Assembly (NCBI RefSeq): GCF_000379445.1
Contig: NZ_KB902239.1
Coordinates: 124,145-188,144 of the forward strand
Length of the DNA: 64,000 nucleotides
Origin: Fangia hongkongensis FSC776 = DSM 21703
Lineage (GTDB): Bacteria; Pseudomonadota; Gammaproteobacteria; Francisellales; Francisellaceae
Reading direction: 5' to 3'
Position 1 is the first letter of the stretch. Every line of letters begins with the position of its first letter. The position numbers and the translations under genes were made by a program. This document shows, one piece after another, positions 54,054-63,844 of the stretch. The notes beneath the pieces are model-generated. The model worked only from the letters and a program-made list of their open reading frames with translations. It was not told the origin of the DNA and made no database searches.

Positions 54054-55352
54054 TTGGAAATCTTTCAGCAATATAAAGTCGGTGAGAGTTGTCTTCTTGT
54101 CGATATTAATTTCTCTTCAAATCCTGAACTAAATGCTGAGCTCTCTGAGCTTCAAGGTCTTGTCCATGCTGCCAACTGGCAGGTAAAGGAAGTTGTTTCA
54201 CTTAATCGAAAATACCCAGATCCAAAGTACTTTTGTGGTCGTGGTAAACTGGATGAAATCAGTGAAAAGCTCAAAGAAGGTGGCATTGATCTTATCGTTT
54301 TTAATCATAGTATTACGCCCTCTCAGGAGAGAAATATAGAAACTTTACTGTCATGTAAAGTGATTGATCGCACGCGATTGATTTTAGAGATTTTCTCACA
54401 GCGGGCCAAAACTCATGAAGGTAAATTGCAAGTTGAGCTTGCGCAGTTAAATTATGCTGCAACAAGACTTGTGAGAGGCTGGACGCATTTGGAGCGCCAA
54501 AAGGGTGGTATTGGTGTTAGAGGTGGCCCAGGGGAGACGCAGCTTGAGCTTGATAGGCGTCTTTTAAGACAGCGCATCTCTCAGATTGAAAAACGCCTTG
54601 ATAAGGTGAGAAAACAGCGCGGCTTATCACGTGCCTCGCGTAAGAAAAACAAAGTGCCAACAATTGCCTTTGTGGGCTATACCAATGCTGGAAAGTCAAC
54701 TTTGTTTAATCATATTTCAGGCGCGGATGTGCTTGCAAAAGATCAACTTTTTGCAACTTTGGATCCAACCTTACGTCAAATTCATATTCCCAAGTTGGGT
54801 CAGGTTGTTCTGTCTGATACAGTTGGCTTTATTCGCAATCTTCCGCATGATTTAGTCGAGGCTTTTTGTGCAACGCTAGAGGAAGCAATTGAAGCGGATC
54901 TTTTGGTTCATGTTGTTGATTATGCTGATAGTGAATATATCTCCTATATTGAGCAGGTTAATAGTGTTTTGACGCAAATCAATGCACATGAAAAGCCAGT
55001 GTTAATTGTTTATAACAAAATCGATAGACTTGAGAGTGTTCACCCAGATATTCATTATCATGAAGATAAGCCTGCCGATGTGTATCTATCGGCAAAAGAA
55101 GGAATAGGCATTGATTATCTTTTTGAAGCGATTGCACGGCACTTTAACCAAAATTGGTTAAAAGGTGTTCTAACACTTGAGCCACAAAAAGCAAAAGTGC
55201 GCGCACAATTATATGCCCTCGGTGTGGTTGAAAAAGAGAAAATTGCAGATGATGGCAATTACCAACTTGCAATTACGATTGCTAAAAGTGATTTTGATGC
55301 AATTTCTCATATGAATAAGCTTGAGTTAATGGCAAATTTTAGTCAACATTAG
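54054..55352 (+). CDS. hflX: GTPase HflX
   Basis: 432 residues starting at TTG. Domain order: N-terminal HflX domain (1-170), coiled linker around RRLLRQRISQIEKRLDKVRKQ, G domain with GYTNAGKSTLFN (about 205), DTVGFIRNLPHDLVEAF (G3) and YNKIDR (G4). It binds and splits or rescues ribosomes under stress. No ATG near, so TTG is accepted. Second gene of the hfq operon. Confidence 0.95.
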   Translation: MEIFQQYKVGESCLLVDINFSSNPELNAELSELQGLVHAANWQVKEVVSLNRKYPDPKYFCGRGKLDEISEKLKEGGIDLIVFNHSITPSQERNIETLLSCKVIDRTRLILEIFSQRAKTHEGKLQVELAQLNYAATRLVRGWTHLERQKGGIGVRGGPGETQLELDRRLLRQRISQIEKRLDKVRKQRGLSRASRKKNKVPTIAFVGYTNAGKSTLFNHISGADVLAKDQLFATLDPTLRQIHIPKLGQVVLSDTVGFIRNLPHDLVEAFCATLEEAIEADLLVHVVDYADSEYISYIEQVNSVLTQINAHEKPVLIVYNKIDRLESVHPDIHYHEDKPADVYLSAKEGIGIDYLFEAIARHFNQNWLKGVLTLEPQKAKVRAQLYALGVVEKEKIADDGNYQLAITIAKSDFDAISHMNKLELMANFSQH

Positions 55353-55388
55353 TAGTAACGAGAGCGTAACCGAAAATGAACATACTTT

Positions 55389-56471
55389 ATGGGTTTGAAA
55401 TTCTTATCTTTGAATAAAAAATCAGATCAGGGCCCGCCTGATTTAGAAGAGGCTATTCGCCGCTTTTTAGGCAAAAGTCGCAAAAAAAATAATGCGCCAC
55501 CACCTTCAGGGTCAAATGGTGGAGGTGATGATCATAATGATAGAGAAAGTATTTATTCTCGAAATGCAAAGTCACAAAAACCATTGCCCATTAAGAGCAT
55601 TATTGGTGCAGCGATTGCCCTTATCATTATTATCTGGGCGTTGATGGGTATCTATGTAGTACAACCTGCCCAGCAGGCGGCTGTGCTTAAATTTGGTCGA
55701 TTCGCAGGCATTGAAGGCCCCGGGATTCACTGGCATCCGCCTGGTTTTGTCGAAGTGATCAAGAAAGATGTGGAAGTGTTAAATAGTATTAGCCTTGATA
55801 AGTTGATGCTGACTTCAGAAGAGAATATTGTGCATGTTTCATTCTCTGTACAATATCGTGTTGGCAATTTAGAGAATTACCTATTTGCAACAACTTCACC
55901 AGAGTTGATATTGCGCCAATCATTAGAAAGTGCAGTGCGCCAGGTGGTTGGTGAGAATAAGCTAGAGAAAATTTTAACAACCTCAAGAACGCAAATTACC
56001 CAAGAGGTTCAGGCGGAACTTGAGCGCTTGTTGAAAAAATATAACTCTGGGATATTAGTCAATGAGGTAATTATGCAACCTGCAAAAGCACCAGAGGAAG
56101 TGAAAAGTGCTTTTGATGATGTGATTAAAGCACGTGAAGATAGAGAGCGTGTGCAAAATGAGGCGCAAAGTTATTCAAACAAAGTGATTCCAGTTGCCAA
56201 AGGTAAGGCTCAAAGAATTTTAGATGAAGCGCGTGCATACAAATCAAAAGTTGTTTTGGAAGCGCAAGGTAACGTTGCTGACTTTAATCAGTTATTACCT
56301 GTGTATAAGAGTAATCCAAACATTATTGAAAGTCAGATTTACTATCAAACTATGGAAAATATCTTCAAGCAAAATAAACTGTATATCATCGATGGAGATG
56401 GTGCGAAAAATCTTTTTTATGGTCAAAACATGACGCCTTTTGCCGTTTCAAACACAGGAGGTAAGTCATGA
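55389..56471 (+). CDS. hflK: HflK, SPFH membrane protease regulator
   Basis: 360 residues. A Gly/Asn-rich cytoplasmic start, one membrane helix (about 70-90, SIIGAAIALIIIIWALMGIYV), then the SPFH/prohibitin domain with GRFAGIEGPGIHWHPPGF and a helical C-terminal region. With HflC it forms a large cage around FtsH in the inner membrane. It overlaps hflC by 4 bases. Confidence 0.96.
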   Translation: MGLKFLSLNKKSDQGPPDLEEAIRRFLGKSRKKNNAPPPSGSNGGGDDHNDRESIYSRNAKSQKPLPIKSIIGAAIALIIIIWALMGIYVVQPAQQAAVLKFGRFAGIEGPGIHWHPPGFVEVIKKDVEVLNSISLDKLMLTSEENIVHVSFSVQYRVGNLENYLFATTSPELILRQSLESAVRQVVGENKLEKILTTSRTQITQEVQAELERLLKKYNSGILVNEVIMQPAKAPEEVKSAFDDVIKAREDRERVQNEAQSYSNKVIPVAKGKAQRILDEARAYKSKVVLEAQGNVADFNQLLPVYKSNPNIIESQIYYQTMENIFKQNKLYIIDGDGAKNLFYGQNMTPFAVSNTGGKS

Positions 56472-57394
56472 GTAATAAAATGATGGCGCTTATCGTCTTA
56501 GTTATTATCGTGGTGATTGTCCTTTTTAGCTCGGTCTTTAGAGTGACTCAAGGCACAGAATCAGTTATCTTGAAGCTTGGGGAGCTTAATAAAAACCCTG
56601 ATGGAACAGTGAAAGTGTATCAGCCGGGTCTACACTTTAAAATTCCGCTAGTTGAACAGGTGAAAACATATGATATGCGTTTAAGAACATTGCCAGTGGA
56701 TGAGTCGCGTGTTGTGACAAATGAGCAAAAAGATGTGATTATTGATGCTTATCTTGAATGGAAAATTTCAAACATTTCCCAGTACTATAGAAGTGTTGCA
56801 GGGAGTGATGCAAGAGCAGTGCTATTATTAAAACAATTTTTAGAAGCATCGCTTCGTGCTGAAGTAGGTAAAACAGATATTCAAGGGCTGATTAATAACC
56901 AGCGTGATGAGCTGATGCAGACTTTGACAAAGAGCGTGGGTGCACAGGCAAAACGAATCGGGATTGATGTTATTGATGTCAGAATCAAGCAGATTGATCT
57001 TCCAGAGAGTGTGACAGATTCTATCTACCAAAGAATGCGATCAGAGCGTCAGAAGGTTGCAGCGTCGATTCGTGCGCAAGGTGAGCAGTTATCTGAGTCG
57101 ATTCGTGCGAATGCCGATGCGACTGTGACAATTACTTTGGCAACAGCAGATCGTGATGCAAAAGAAATTAAGGCGAAGGCGCTTGCAGAGGCGGCTGACA
57201 TATATGCTAAATCTTATGCGCAGTCTGAAAAGTTCTACGATTTTTGGCGTAGTATGCGTGCTTACCAGACAAGCTTTGATAATAAAGAAGGAGATGTCTT
57301 TATATTGAAGCCAGAGGGCAAGTTTTTTAAACATTTTGATCCAAACCAGCTTGCGTCTAATACAAATGTAAAAAGGCCGCTAGCAACCTCTTAA
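56468..57394 (+). CDS. hflC: HflC, SPFH membrane protease regulator
   Basis: 308 residues: N-terminal membrane helix (about 5-25), SPFH domain (YQPGLHFKIPLVEQVKTYDMRLRTLPVDESRV in parts, TNEQKDVIIDAYLEWKI), coiled region with RSERQKVAASIRAQGEQ. Partner of HflK; the pair modulates FtsH. Last gene of the hfq unit; convergent with the FUSC gene. Confidence 0.96.
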   Translation: MSNKMMALIVLVIIVVIVLFSSVFRVTQGTESVILKLGELNKNPDGTVKVYQPGLHFKIPLVEQVKTYDMRLRTLPVDESRVVTNEQKDVIIDAYLEWKISNISQYYRSVAGSDARAVLLLKQFLEASLRAEVGKTDIQGLINNQRDELMQTLTKSVGAQAKRIGIDVIDVRIKQIDLPESVTDSIYQRMRSERQKVAASIRAQGEQLSESIRANADATVTITLATADRDAKEIKAKALAEAADIYAKSYAQSEKFYDFWRSMRAYQTSFDNKEGDVFILKPEGKFFKHFDPNQLASNTNVKRPLATS

Positions 57395-57405
57395 AATAGC
57401 TCTTT

Positions 57406-58428
57406 TTAGTTTCCTATTATCTTTCTTATAATGTGTACATGGATGAAATGAATCACGCTCACAATGCAAATGCCAAGGAAAATGCCAAGGGCTCGATATA
57501 ATCCATCAACAAAGCTCGTTGCTGGATAAAGTGTTGGGAATGCAGTGATTGAAAAGGCGACTGCTGCCTGAAGTCCTGCATAACCATGTTTTGGGTGATG
57601 AAGGTGATAATAGATAAAACAGGTGCATGTGATAACAAAGATAATAAATAGTAAAACCAAAGAATAGCTGGATAAAATCAAGGCCGATAATCCGCATATT
57701 ACACCAATAATACAGCCAAAAAAACGATTGGCTGATTTTATCAGAATTTGATCGTAGTTAATCTCAGCAATAACAATAATGGTGATGGCAATATTAATAA
57801 CACCGCCTGGAATATTAAAGGCCAGCCAAATTAAAATAGCGAAGAAGGTGGATAGGGAAATATTAATAGCATAATAAAGTGCTTCTGATTTTTGATAAGG
57901 CTTGATAATAGGCTTTTTATAGCCATTAAGCTGAAAGACGATGAGTGTAAATAAGGTAATAAGCGCAATCCCAATGCTATTGGTGAGTATACGTTCCTCA
58001 ACTAGGGAGTAGCTAATACTTGGATCAATAATCATAGCAGATCCAAGAAAAACTAAGTGAACAGCAATAAACAAAAGAAGATAGTTTTCGCTGAGGCGCT
58101 TAGAAAAATAAAAAATAACAGCACTTAGGCAGATTAATAAGATAAGGGCAAAAAAGCCTCCATTTGCAAATAAAAGCACAAATATAACTGCAAGGATTGC
58201 ACCAACAACTGTACCAACAAATCGCCGCCAGAATTTATATAAAATAGGGGTGCTTGAGGTGGCGGACAACGCAAATACAGAAATGGCTGCCCAAAAGGGG
58301 TTGTTGATATGAAGTGCAAAGCAAATAAACAAAGCGATAAGCGCAAGTAATGTAAAAGAAAATGCAAGGATAAAACGCTCTTTAGAGTCGTTTTCAATAT
58401 CAATGGATTTAAAACCAAACATGCGCAT
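57406..58428 (-). CDS. FUSC-family membrane protein, half-size
   Basis: 340 residues from ATG 58428 (a TTG at 58470 is in frame but would extend further into the upstream gene). About ten hydrophobic helices, no large cytoplasmic domain; the family motif region INNPFWAAISVFALSATSSTP is present at the start. FUSC/AaeB proteins are usually about 650 residues, with two such halves, so this is a single membrane unit. It overlaps the fusion protein upstream by 20 bases. Probable aromatic-acid or biocide efflux; a TolC-like channel is not nearby. Confidence 0.78.
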   Translation of the reverse strand: MRMFGFKSIDIENDSKERFILAFSFTLLALIALFICFALHINNPFWAAISVFALSATSSTPILYKFWRRFVGTVVGAILAVIFVLLFANGGFFALILLICLSAVIFYFSKRLSENYLLLFIAVHLVFLGSAMIIDPSISYSLVEERILTNSIGIALITLFTLIVFQLNGYKKPIIKPYQKSEALYYAINISLSTFFAILIWLAFNIPGGVINIAITIIVIAEINYDQILIKSANRFFGCIIGVICGLSALILSSYSLVLLFIIFVITCTCFIYYHLHHPKHGYAGLQAAVAFSITAFPTLYPATSFVDGLYRALGIFLGICIVSVIHFIHVHIIRKIIGN

Positions 58429-59377
58429 CAGCACCGAGTTTAAAATGCTTCTGCTCAGGTGTCTTCTCAAGTTGGATAATCACTGGAAAGCGATAATCAA
58501 GACGAATCCAGTCGGTATTTCGTTTAATGTCGGCTAATGCTTCAAAGTGCGCATATTCCGGTCTTAACACCCCTGATTCAATATAAATGATTTTCCCTTT
58601 GAACTTTGTGAAACCAGTGACGCTTGTGGTCACAGAAACACTTTGTCCAATAGAGAGGTTATTGGTATTAGACTCTGCAACATTGGCAATGACATACCAG
58701 TGTTGAGTATCAATAATTGAAAATAATGCTTTCCCTGCATTAACATAGTCGCCAGGCTCCAGATGAAAACTGCTAATAATGCCTGAAAATTTGGCGCGGA
58801 TAGTGCATTTACTGATGCTGATTTGAAGCTCATGCATTTTCGCATTAAGAATGTGAACCTCAGAGGTGGTTTGATTTTGCTCTGAGCTTAAACTTTGTAG
58901 TGCTTGCTCGGCGGTGGTTAGCTTTGCTTTTTTAAGCTCTAATTGACTTAACTGTGTATCATAGCTTTGTGTGGAGATTTCTTTTCGTTGATAAAGTGTA
59001 TTAAAGCGATTAAAAGATTGTTGCTCAATGGCAAGTAGTCTTGTGCTTATATCAACCTGCTTTTGGGCAAGCGTGCGTTCTTTTTTGATATCAGTGATAT
59101 TCTGTGAGAGCTTTGCTTTTTGAGTACCTAAAGATTGCATTTGTGCCTCTAAATCACGACAGTCCAATGTGAAAAGTGGTTCGCCTTTTTTAACATGATA
59201 GCCATCATGAATGAATGTCTTAACCACTTGACCACTTTGTTGCGCATTAACTTTTGAAAAGCGAGCATATAAATAGGCATCTCTGGCAAAGCTTTTGTCA
59301 AAATATAAATATAAGCAAATAGCAAAAATAATGATAATAAGAACAATAATACTCCAAAGGAGTTTAGATAATTTCAT
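58409..59377 (-). CDS. HlyD/AaeA-like membrane fusion protein
   Basis: 322 residues. N-terminal anchor helix (about 8-28), biotinyl-lipoyl-like strand pair RFSKVNAQQSGQVVKTFIHDGYHVKKGEPLF, long coiled hairpin (about 75-165) and matching C-terminal barrel (IRAKFSGIISSFHLEPGDYVNAGK, IGQSVSVTTSVTGF). It is the periplasmic link of an efflux pump, and with the FUSC protein forms an AaeA/AaeB-like pair. First gene of that two-gene unit. Confidence 0.88.
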   Translation of the reverse strand: MKLSKLLWSIIVLIIIIFAICLYLYFDKSFARDAYLYARFSKVNAQQSGQVVKTFIHDGYHVKKGEPLFTLDCRDLEAQMQSLGTQKAKLSQNITDIKKERTLAQKQVDISTRLLAIEQQSFNRFNTLYQRKEISTQSYDTQLSQLELKKAKLTTAEQALQSLSSEQNQTTSEVHILNAKMHELQISISKCTIRAKFSGIISSFHLEPGDYVNAGKALFSIIDTQHWYVIANVAESNTNNLSIGQSVSVTTSVTGFTKFKGKIIYIESGVLRPEYAHFEALADIKRNTDWIRLDYRFPVIIQLEKTPEQKHFKLGADAHVWF

Positions 59378-59480
59378 AGATAGTATAGTGTTATCAAAAG
59401 ATAGTAATCAGTATAGCTGAAGATAGTGCTTGATGGGCGAGAGGATAAATGAATATTCGTTATAGAGGTATGCTTTTAGT

Positions 59481-60263
59481 TTATACAAGCATAATCACAG
59501 CAACGATAATCACCATTGCAATATAGATGTATTGTAATGGCTTCATCGGTAAAACATAGGTGAGTCTGGAGCCAATAATTGCACCGATGATGCTCGGAAT
59601 AATCGCTGTTAGAAAAATGCTAAAGTTGAGATAACCTAGGTTATGCGGTGGGAGATGATCGGCATGAAGTCCAAATATAATCGTTAAAATCCCCATTATA
59701 AAAGACAGGGTTAATGTGATAATTGTTGAGGCGCCAATGGCATTTTTAATTGCTAAACCATAGCGAATAAAAAAGGGTACAAAAAATGCAGAAACGCCTG
59801 ATAACATGGTGCAAAGACCAGCAATTCCAGCTAATAGTATTTTTTGTGTTTGACCGACATCTGCTTGTTTTGTTGGGGAAAATTGGCGCTTTATCATCCA
59901 TATCGCAATGAGAAAAAGCACAATAGCAAAAAAGAGTTTCAGTTTGGCACTTGGAATGAGCGTCATTAAATAAACGCCAATAATAGCGCCGATTAAAATA
60001 TAAATAAATGTTTCTTTAAGTGGCCTTGCTTGAACATGTGAATATTTTATTTGTTTCTTAGAGGCAAATAGCCCAATGAAAATACTAGAGGCAAAACAAG
60101 TAGAGATTGCTACTTGCATTAAATGTTCACTGTGTGGGTAGTAATAAGAAAGGACAGCGAAAAATCCAGGGACAAAAATAATGCCAGAGCCACCGCCAAA
60201 CAGTCCTGAGATAATACCACCTGCTAAGGCGATGAGTATAATTAATAATATAAATGTAAGCAT
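59481..60263 (-). CDS. TauE/SafE-family (sulfite exporter) membrane protein
   Basis: 260 residues with eight hydrophobic helices. GGIISGLFGGGSGIIFVPGFF at the N-terminus and GLCTMLSGVSAFFVPFFIRYG in the second half are the paired signature loops. Family members move sulfite, sulfoacetate or similar anions across the inner membrane; the substrate is not evident. Single gene. Confidence 0.9.
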   Translation of the reverse strand: MLTFILLIILIALAGGIISGLFGGGSGIIFVPGFFAVLSYYYPHSEHLMQVAISTCFASSIFIGLFASKKQIKYSHVQARPLKETFIYILIGAIIGVYLMTLIPSAKLKLFFAIVLFLIAIWMIKRQFSPTKQADVGQTQKILLAGIAGLCTMLSGVSAFFVPFFIRYGLAIKNAIGASTIITLTLSFIMGILTIIFGLHADHLPPHNLGYLNFSIFLTAIIPSIIGAIIGSRLTYVLPMKPLQYIYIAMVIIVAVIMLV

Positions 60264-60392
60264 AAAAGAGGTTACTGCATTTAAATTACTCTGATTATAG
60301 CTGAAGATATTGCTTGTGGTGTAGATAACTTTAGTGTTTATGGCAAATAAACGATATGATATTTTGAAGATTATCTGGATAGAGGCGTTATT

Positions 60393-60497
60393 GTGAAATT
60401 ATTGAAAAAACTAGAGCTTCCGGCGTTAATTCTTGGACCTTCCATTATCGGCACATGGCTTATTTTTGTTGTTCATCATGCCTATGATAAAATGTGA
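60393..60497 (+). CDS. Small membrane peptide, 34 aa
   Basis: GTG start 7 bases after AGAGG. The product MKLLKKLELPALILGPS then IIGTWLIFVVHHAYDKM has a basic head, one membrane helix with a Pro-x-x-x-x-Gly-Pro kink and a His-His tail. It lies between two genes on the other strand. The ribosome site and the balanced membrane-peptide composition suggest a real small protein. No homologue recognised. Confidence 0.5.
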   Translation: MKLLKKLELPALILGPSIIGTWLIFVVHHAYDKM

Positions 60498-60499
60498 TG

Positions 60500-61543
60500 T
60501 TATAGCTTAAGGCTTAATTGTTTATTTTCTTTTTCTGATAACTGCACTCCGATCCCTAAGAGGCGAATTGGATGAGCTGTTCTTGTAATAATCATTGGCA
60601 GCAATAATGAAAAATACTCTAATGAAGCCTCATGTGCCTGTCTTGTGAGCGTGTATTTATTGAATTTATTATCGGTGATTTTGAGGACTAAGCTTGAGAT
60701 ACATAAGGCTTGTGCATTACTGATCCGTGTGAGTAATTTTGGATACAGTTTACCAAGTGCGGTTTGACAGGCTTCAAGGCTGTTTAAATCTGAGCTGAAA
60801 GTTTGTTCAACTGAAATAGATTTTCGCATTCGACTTGGATTGACCACTCTCTTATCCATTCCTCGGCAATAATAATATAAGCTATTACCAAACTTACCAA
60901 AGTGTGCCTGAAGGGTAGAGAGTGAGAGTTTTTGTAATTGATGACAATACTCAATGTTAAGTGAGCTCAGCTTCTTTTTTGTTGCGTGACCGACACCAAA
61001 TAATTTGCTAACAGGAAGATGGTGTATAAAAGTATCTATCTCTTTGGGTCTGATTGTATAAAGTCCATTTGGTTTATTGAGGTCACTTGCAATTTTTGCC
61101 AAAAGTTTATTGGGAGCAATGCCTGCTGAAGCTGTGAGCTGAGTTTCTGTAAAGATTTGATGTTTGATTTCCTTGGCAATGAGCGTTGCGCTATTTTGAT
61201 GTAAATTCACGTCAGTCACATCCAAATAGGCTTCATCTAAGGATAAAGGCTCAACGATAGGGGTGATCTTATAAAATATCTGGCGAATAATTGTCGAGGC
61301 GGCTTTGTATTTTTGCATATTGGTGGGCAGAACAATAAGGTGCGGACACTTCTCTTTGGCAAGTTTTGTTGGCATCGCTGAGTGGAGTCCATAGTCTCTT
61401 GCAATATAGTTACAAGTTGCTAAAACGCCTCTATTTTCACTGCCGCCAACTGCAACAGGTTGCCCTTTTAGTTTAGGATTGTCTCGTTCTTCCACTTGCG
61501 CATAAAAATAGTCTAAATCGATATGAATAATTTTTTGGACCAT
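60500..61543 (-). CDS. dinB: DNA polymerase IV (Y family)
   Basis: 347 residues. KIIHIDLDYFYAQVEERDNP carries the first catalytic Asp, PLSLDEAYLDVT the catalytic Asp-Glu pair, and VSKLFGVGHATKKKL the helix-hairpin-helix; the little finger follows. A mutagenic lesion-bypass polymerase. No LexA-like box is visible upstream, and no RBS stands out before the ATG. Read in the same direction as ychF, from about 70 bases behind it. Confidence 0.96.
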   Translation of the reverse strand: MVQKIIHIDLDYFYAQVEERDNPKLKGQPVAVGGSENRGVLATCNYIARDYGLHSAMPTKLAKEKCPHLIVLPTNMQKYKAASTIIRQIFYKITPIVEPLSLDEAYLDVTDVNLHQNSATLIAKEIKHQIFTETQLTASAGIAPNKLLAKIASDLNKPNGLYTIRPKEIDTFIHHLPVSKLFGVGHATKKKLSSLNIEYCHQLQKLSLSTLQAHFGKFGNSLYYYCRGMDKRVVNPSRMRKSISVEQTFSSDLNSLEACQTALGKLYPKLLTRISNAQALCISSLVLKITDNKFNKYTLTRQAHEASLEYFSLLLPMIITRTAHPIRLLGIGVQLSEKENKQLSLKL

Positions 61544-61614
61544 AAAGAAAGATAAAAGTATACAAGCCTAAGATTAGTTTAGCTTGTTTTTAATCTTGAG
61601 GGTAGGCAAAGAAG

Positions 61615-62706
61615 TTAAACATTAAAGCGAAAGACAATAACATCGCCATCATGAACAATATACTCTTTGCCTTCAAGTCTGGCTTTTCCAGCTTCTTTTG
61701 CTGCTTTATCACCGTTGTAATCGATATAATCACCATAAGCAATGACTTCAGCACGAATAAAGCCGCGCTCAAAATCTGTGTGAATTTTGCCAGCAGCTTG
61801 TGGGGCGCTTGCACCAACAGGAATCGTCCATGCGCGCACCTCTTTTACACCTGCTGTAAAATAAGTTTGTAAGTTTAAAAGCTCATATCCAGCGCGAATA
61901 ACACGATTAAGCCCCGGCTCAGATAGACCAATATCTTCCAAAAACTCAAGCTTTTCTTCTTCGTCAAGCTCAGCAATTTCAGCTTCAATGGCAGCGCAAA
62001 CAGCAACAACATTTGCATTGTCCTCTTTTGCAAATGCGCATACTTTTTCTAGAAGGGGGTTATTATCAAAGCCATTTTCATCAACATTGGCAATATATAA
62101 TGTTGGCTTATTCGTTAAAAGAGGTGTTTGTTTAATCCAAATGGATTGCTCTTCAGTATACTCAAAGCTCCTAGCAGGCTTTTCTTCCTCTAAGTGTGTT
62201 TTAAGTGATTGGTACATCTCGAGCTGTGATTTTGCTTCTTTATTGCCACTTTTTGCTATTTTTTGTAAGCGCAAGATGCTCTTTTCTACTGATTCAATAT
62301 CAGCTAATAGAAGCTCAGTATTAATCGTTTGAATATCATCGATTGGGTTAACTGTGCCTGAAACATGGACGACATCGTCATTTTCAAAGCAGCGCACAAC
62401 ATGGGCGATGGCATCGGTTTCACGAATATTTGCTAAAAACTTATTACCAAGACCTTCCCCTTTGGAGGCGCCAGCAACAAGCCCTGCAATATCAACAAAC
62501 TCCATGGTCGCAGGGATGATTTTTTGTGGGGATACAATGCCAGCTAAAGCATCAAGCCTTTGATCAGGAACCGATACAATGCCTACATTAGGCTCGATTG
62601 TACAAAAAGGATAGTTCTCTGCTTGAATGCCAGCTTTAGTTAAGGCATTAAAAAGCGTAGACTTTCCGACATTAGGCAGTCCAACAATACCACATTTAAA
62701 ACCCAT
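61615..62706 (-). CDS. ychF: Obg-family ATPase YchF
   Basis: 363 residues, standard. P-loop [14 protein letters not shown] at the N-terminus, G3-type [20 protein letters not shown], the base-specificity motif YIANVDENG (which favours ATP over GTP), coiled insert (about 125-175) and the C-terminal TGS domain ending in [14 protein letters not shown]. It binds ribosomes and acts in stress responses. Follows pth in the same direction, the classic pair. Confidence 0.96.
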   Translation of the reverse strand: MGFKCGIVGLPNVGKSTLFNALTKAGIQAENYPFCTIEPNVGIVSVPDQRLDALAGIVSPQKIIPATMEFVDIAGLVAGASKGEGLGNKFLANIRETDAIAHVVRCFENDDVVHVSGTVNPIDDIQTINTELLLADIESVEKSILRLQKIAKSGNKEAKSQLEMYQSLKTHLEEEKPARSFEYTEEQSIWIKQTPLLTNKPTLYIANVDENGFDNNPLLEKVCAFAKEDNANVVAVCAAIEAEIAELDEEEKLEFLEDIGLSEPGLNRVIRAGYELLNLQTYFTAGVKEVRAWTIPVGASAPQAAGKIHTDFERGFIRAEVIAYGDYIDYNGDKAAKEAGKARLEGKEYIVHDGDVIVFRFNV

Positions 62707-62726
62707 AAATAGATTCCTTATGTCTT

Positions 62727-63308
62727 TTAAGTTTTCTTTCGATGTAATTGATTCATTACACCTTGATGTTTGAAGAGTATTATATCGTCTAGATAAGAAA
62801 TAGCACGATCTATGGCATGGTCGATTTCAATTTTATCCTCGATCGGTGGTTTGCCAAGTACATAAGAGATGACTTTATTTCTATCTCCTGGGTGATCAAT
62901 ACCTATTCTCATGCGAAAAAAATCACGTGACCCAAGTGCGCGTTCAATATCTCTAAGCCCATTATGTCCGCCATGTCCACCTGATTGTTTCAAACGGATA
63001 TCCCCAGCAGGTAAATCAAGCTCATCATGTGCAACGAGAATTTCATGTGCAGCAATTTTATAAAAATTGGCAATCGCACCAACAGCCAATCCACTTTTAT
63101 TCATAAAGGTATTTGGGTAGAGTAGATAAAGCTTGTGAGAGTAATGGTTGATGGTTGCAACTTTGCCATGAAACTTGTTATTAAGGTTCATGGGAGTGTT
63201 AAATTTATCAGCAATTGTTTCGACAAACCACTCACCTGCGTTATGGCGTGTTCCAAGGTATTCATTGCCAATATTTCCAAGACCAACAATAAGGCGAATT
63301 TGAGACAT
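62727..63308 (-). CDS. pth: Peptidyl-tRNA hydrolase
   Basis: 193 residues. [26 protein letters not shown] gives the conserved Asn and the catalytic His (His of RHNAG); FMNKSG and [29 protein letters not shown] the Asn and Asp of the active site. It recycles peptidyl-tRNA dropped from ribosomes. Between the rplY terminator and ychF. Confidence 0.97.
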   Translation of the reverse strand: MSQIRLIVGLGNIGNEYLGTRHNAGEWFVETIADKFNTPMNLNNKFHGKVATINHYSHKLYLLYPNTFMNKSGLAVGAIANFYKIAAHEILVAHDELDLPAGDIRLKQSGGHGGHNGLRDIERALGSRDFFRMRIGIDHPGDRNKVISYVLGKPPIEDKIEIDHAIDRAISYLDDIILFKHQGVMNQLHRKKT

Positions 63309-63391
63309 AATATTTCTTTTTGCTATGTTTAGATTTAAGAGACGATGTTTATTTTATTTGATTCAAGTTAGGTGTGCAAATTAAACGCATA

Positions 63392-63418
63392 AAAAAACCA
63401 AGGCTTGCCTTGGTTTTG
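63392..63418 (-). terminator. Rho-independent terminator of rplY
   Basis: AAAACCAAGG pairs perfectly with CCTTGGTTTT across a 4-base loop; on the minus strand a run of seven T follows (A-run 63392-63398 on the plus strand). 26 bases after the rplY stop. Confidence 0.93.
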
Positions 63419-63443
63419 ATAATCTATTAAGCTTTAGTTTTAC

Positions 63444-63734
63444 TTAGATGCGTACAAAGTCAGCATGAAGTAATTTTGGCTTAAATGGGTGTCTTTGTAG
63501 CGCTTTAATTTTTACGCTTTCACTTTTACCTTCAACATCAATTGTTAAATCAGCTGTGAAGAATGTTTTATTTTCAGTTGCGTGAAGCAGTTTATCATGC
63601 TCAAGTGAAATAGTAACGGGTGCTTGATCTTTACCGTAAATAATAGCAGGAACCTTTCCTGCTTTACGTAGGCGGCGGCTCGCACCGGTACCTGTATCAG
63701 CTTTAGCGTCAGCTTTAAATGTAAATTCTGTCAT
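63444..63734 (-). CDS. rplY: Ribosomal protein L25
   Basis: 96 residues from the ATG at 63734 (AGAGGA 7 bases upstream; open 8 codons further). Start TEFTFKADAKADTGTGASRRLRKAGKVPAIIYG is the L25/Ctc 5S-rRNA-binding fold; size is that of the short E. coli L25 (94). Binds 5S rRNA in the 50S central protuberance. Own terminator. Confidence 0.95.
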   Translation of the reverse strand: MTEFTFKADAKADTGTGASRRLRKAGKVPAIIYGKDQAPVTISLEHDKLLHATENKTFFTADLTIDVEGKSESVKIKALQRHPFKPKLLHADFVRI

Positions 63735-63844
63735 AGTTATATCCTCTAAATTAATCATTTTCCAGCTATAAGTTATGCGACCCTAACCTATAACAAGAAG
63801 GGGATTGTAGCAAATAGCCAAAAGAAAGTTAATAAAAAGGTGGT

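Noticed and set aside
61988-62332. A 114-codon plus-strand frame inside ychF
   Set aside because: Antisense shadow; ychF is full-length and intact on the minus strand.
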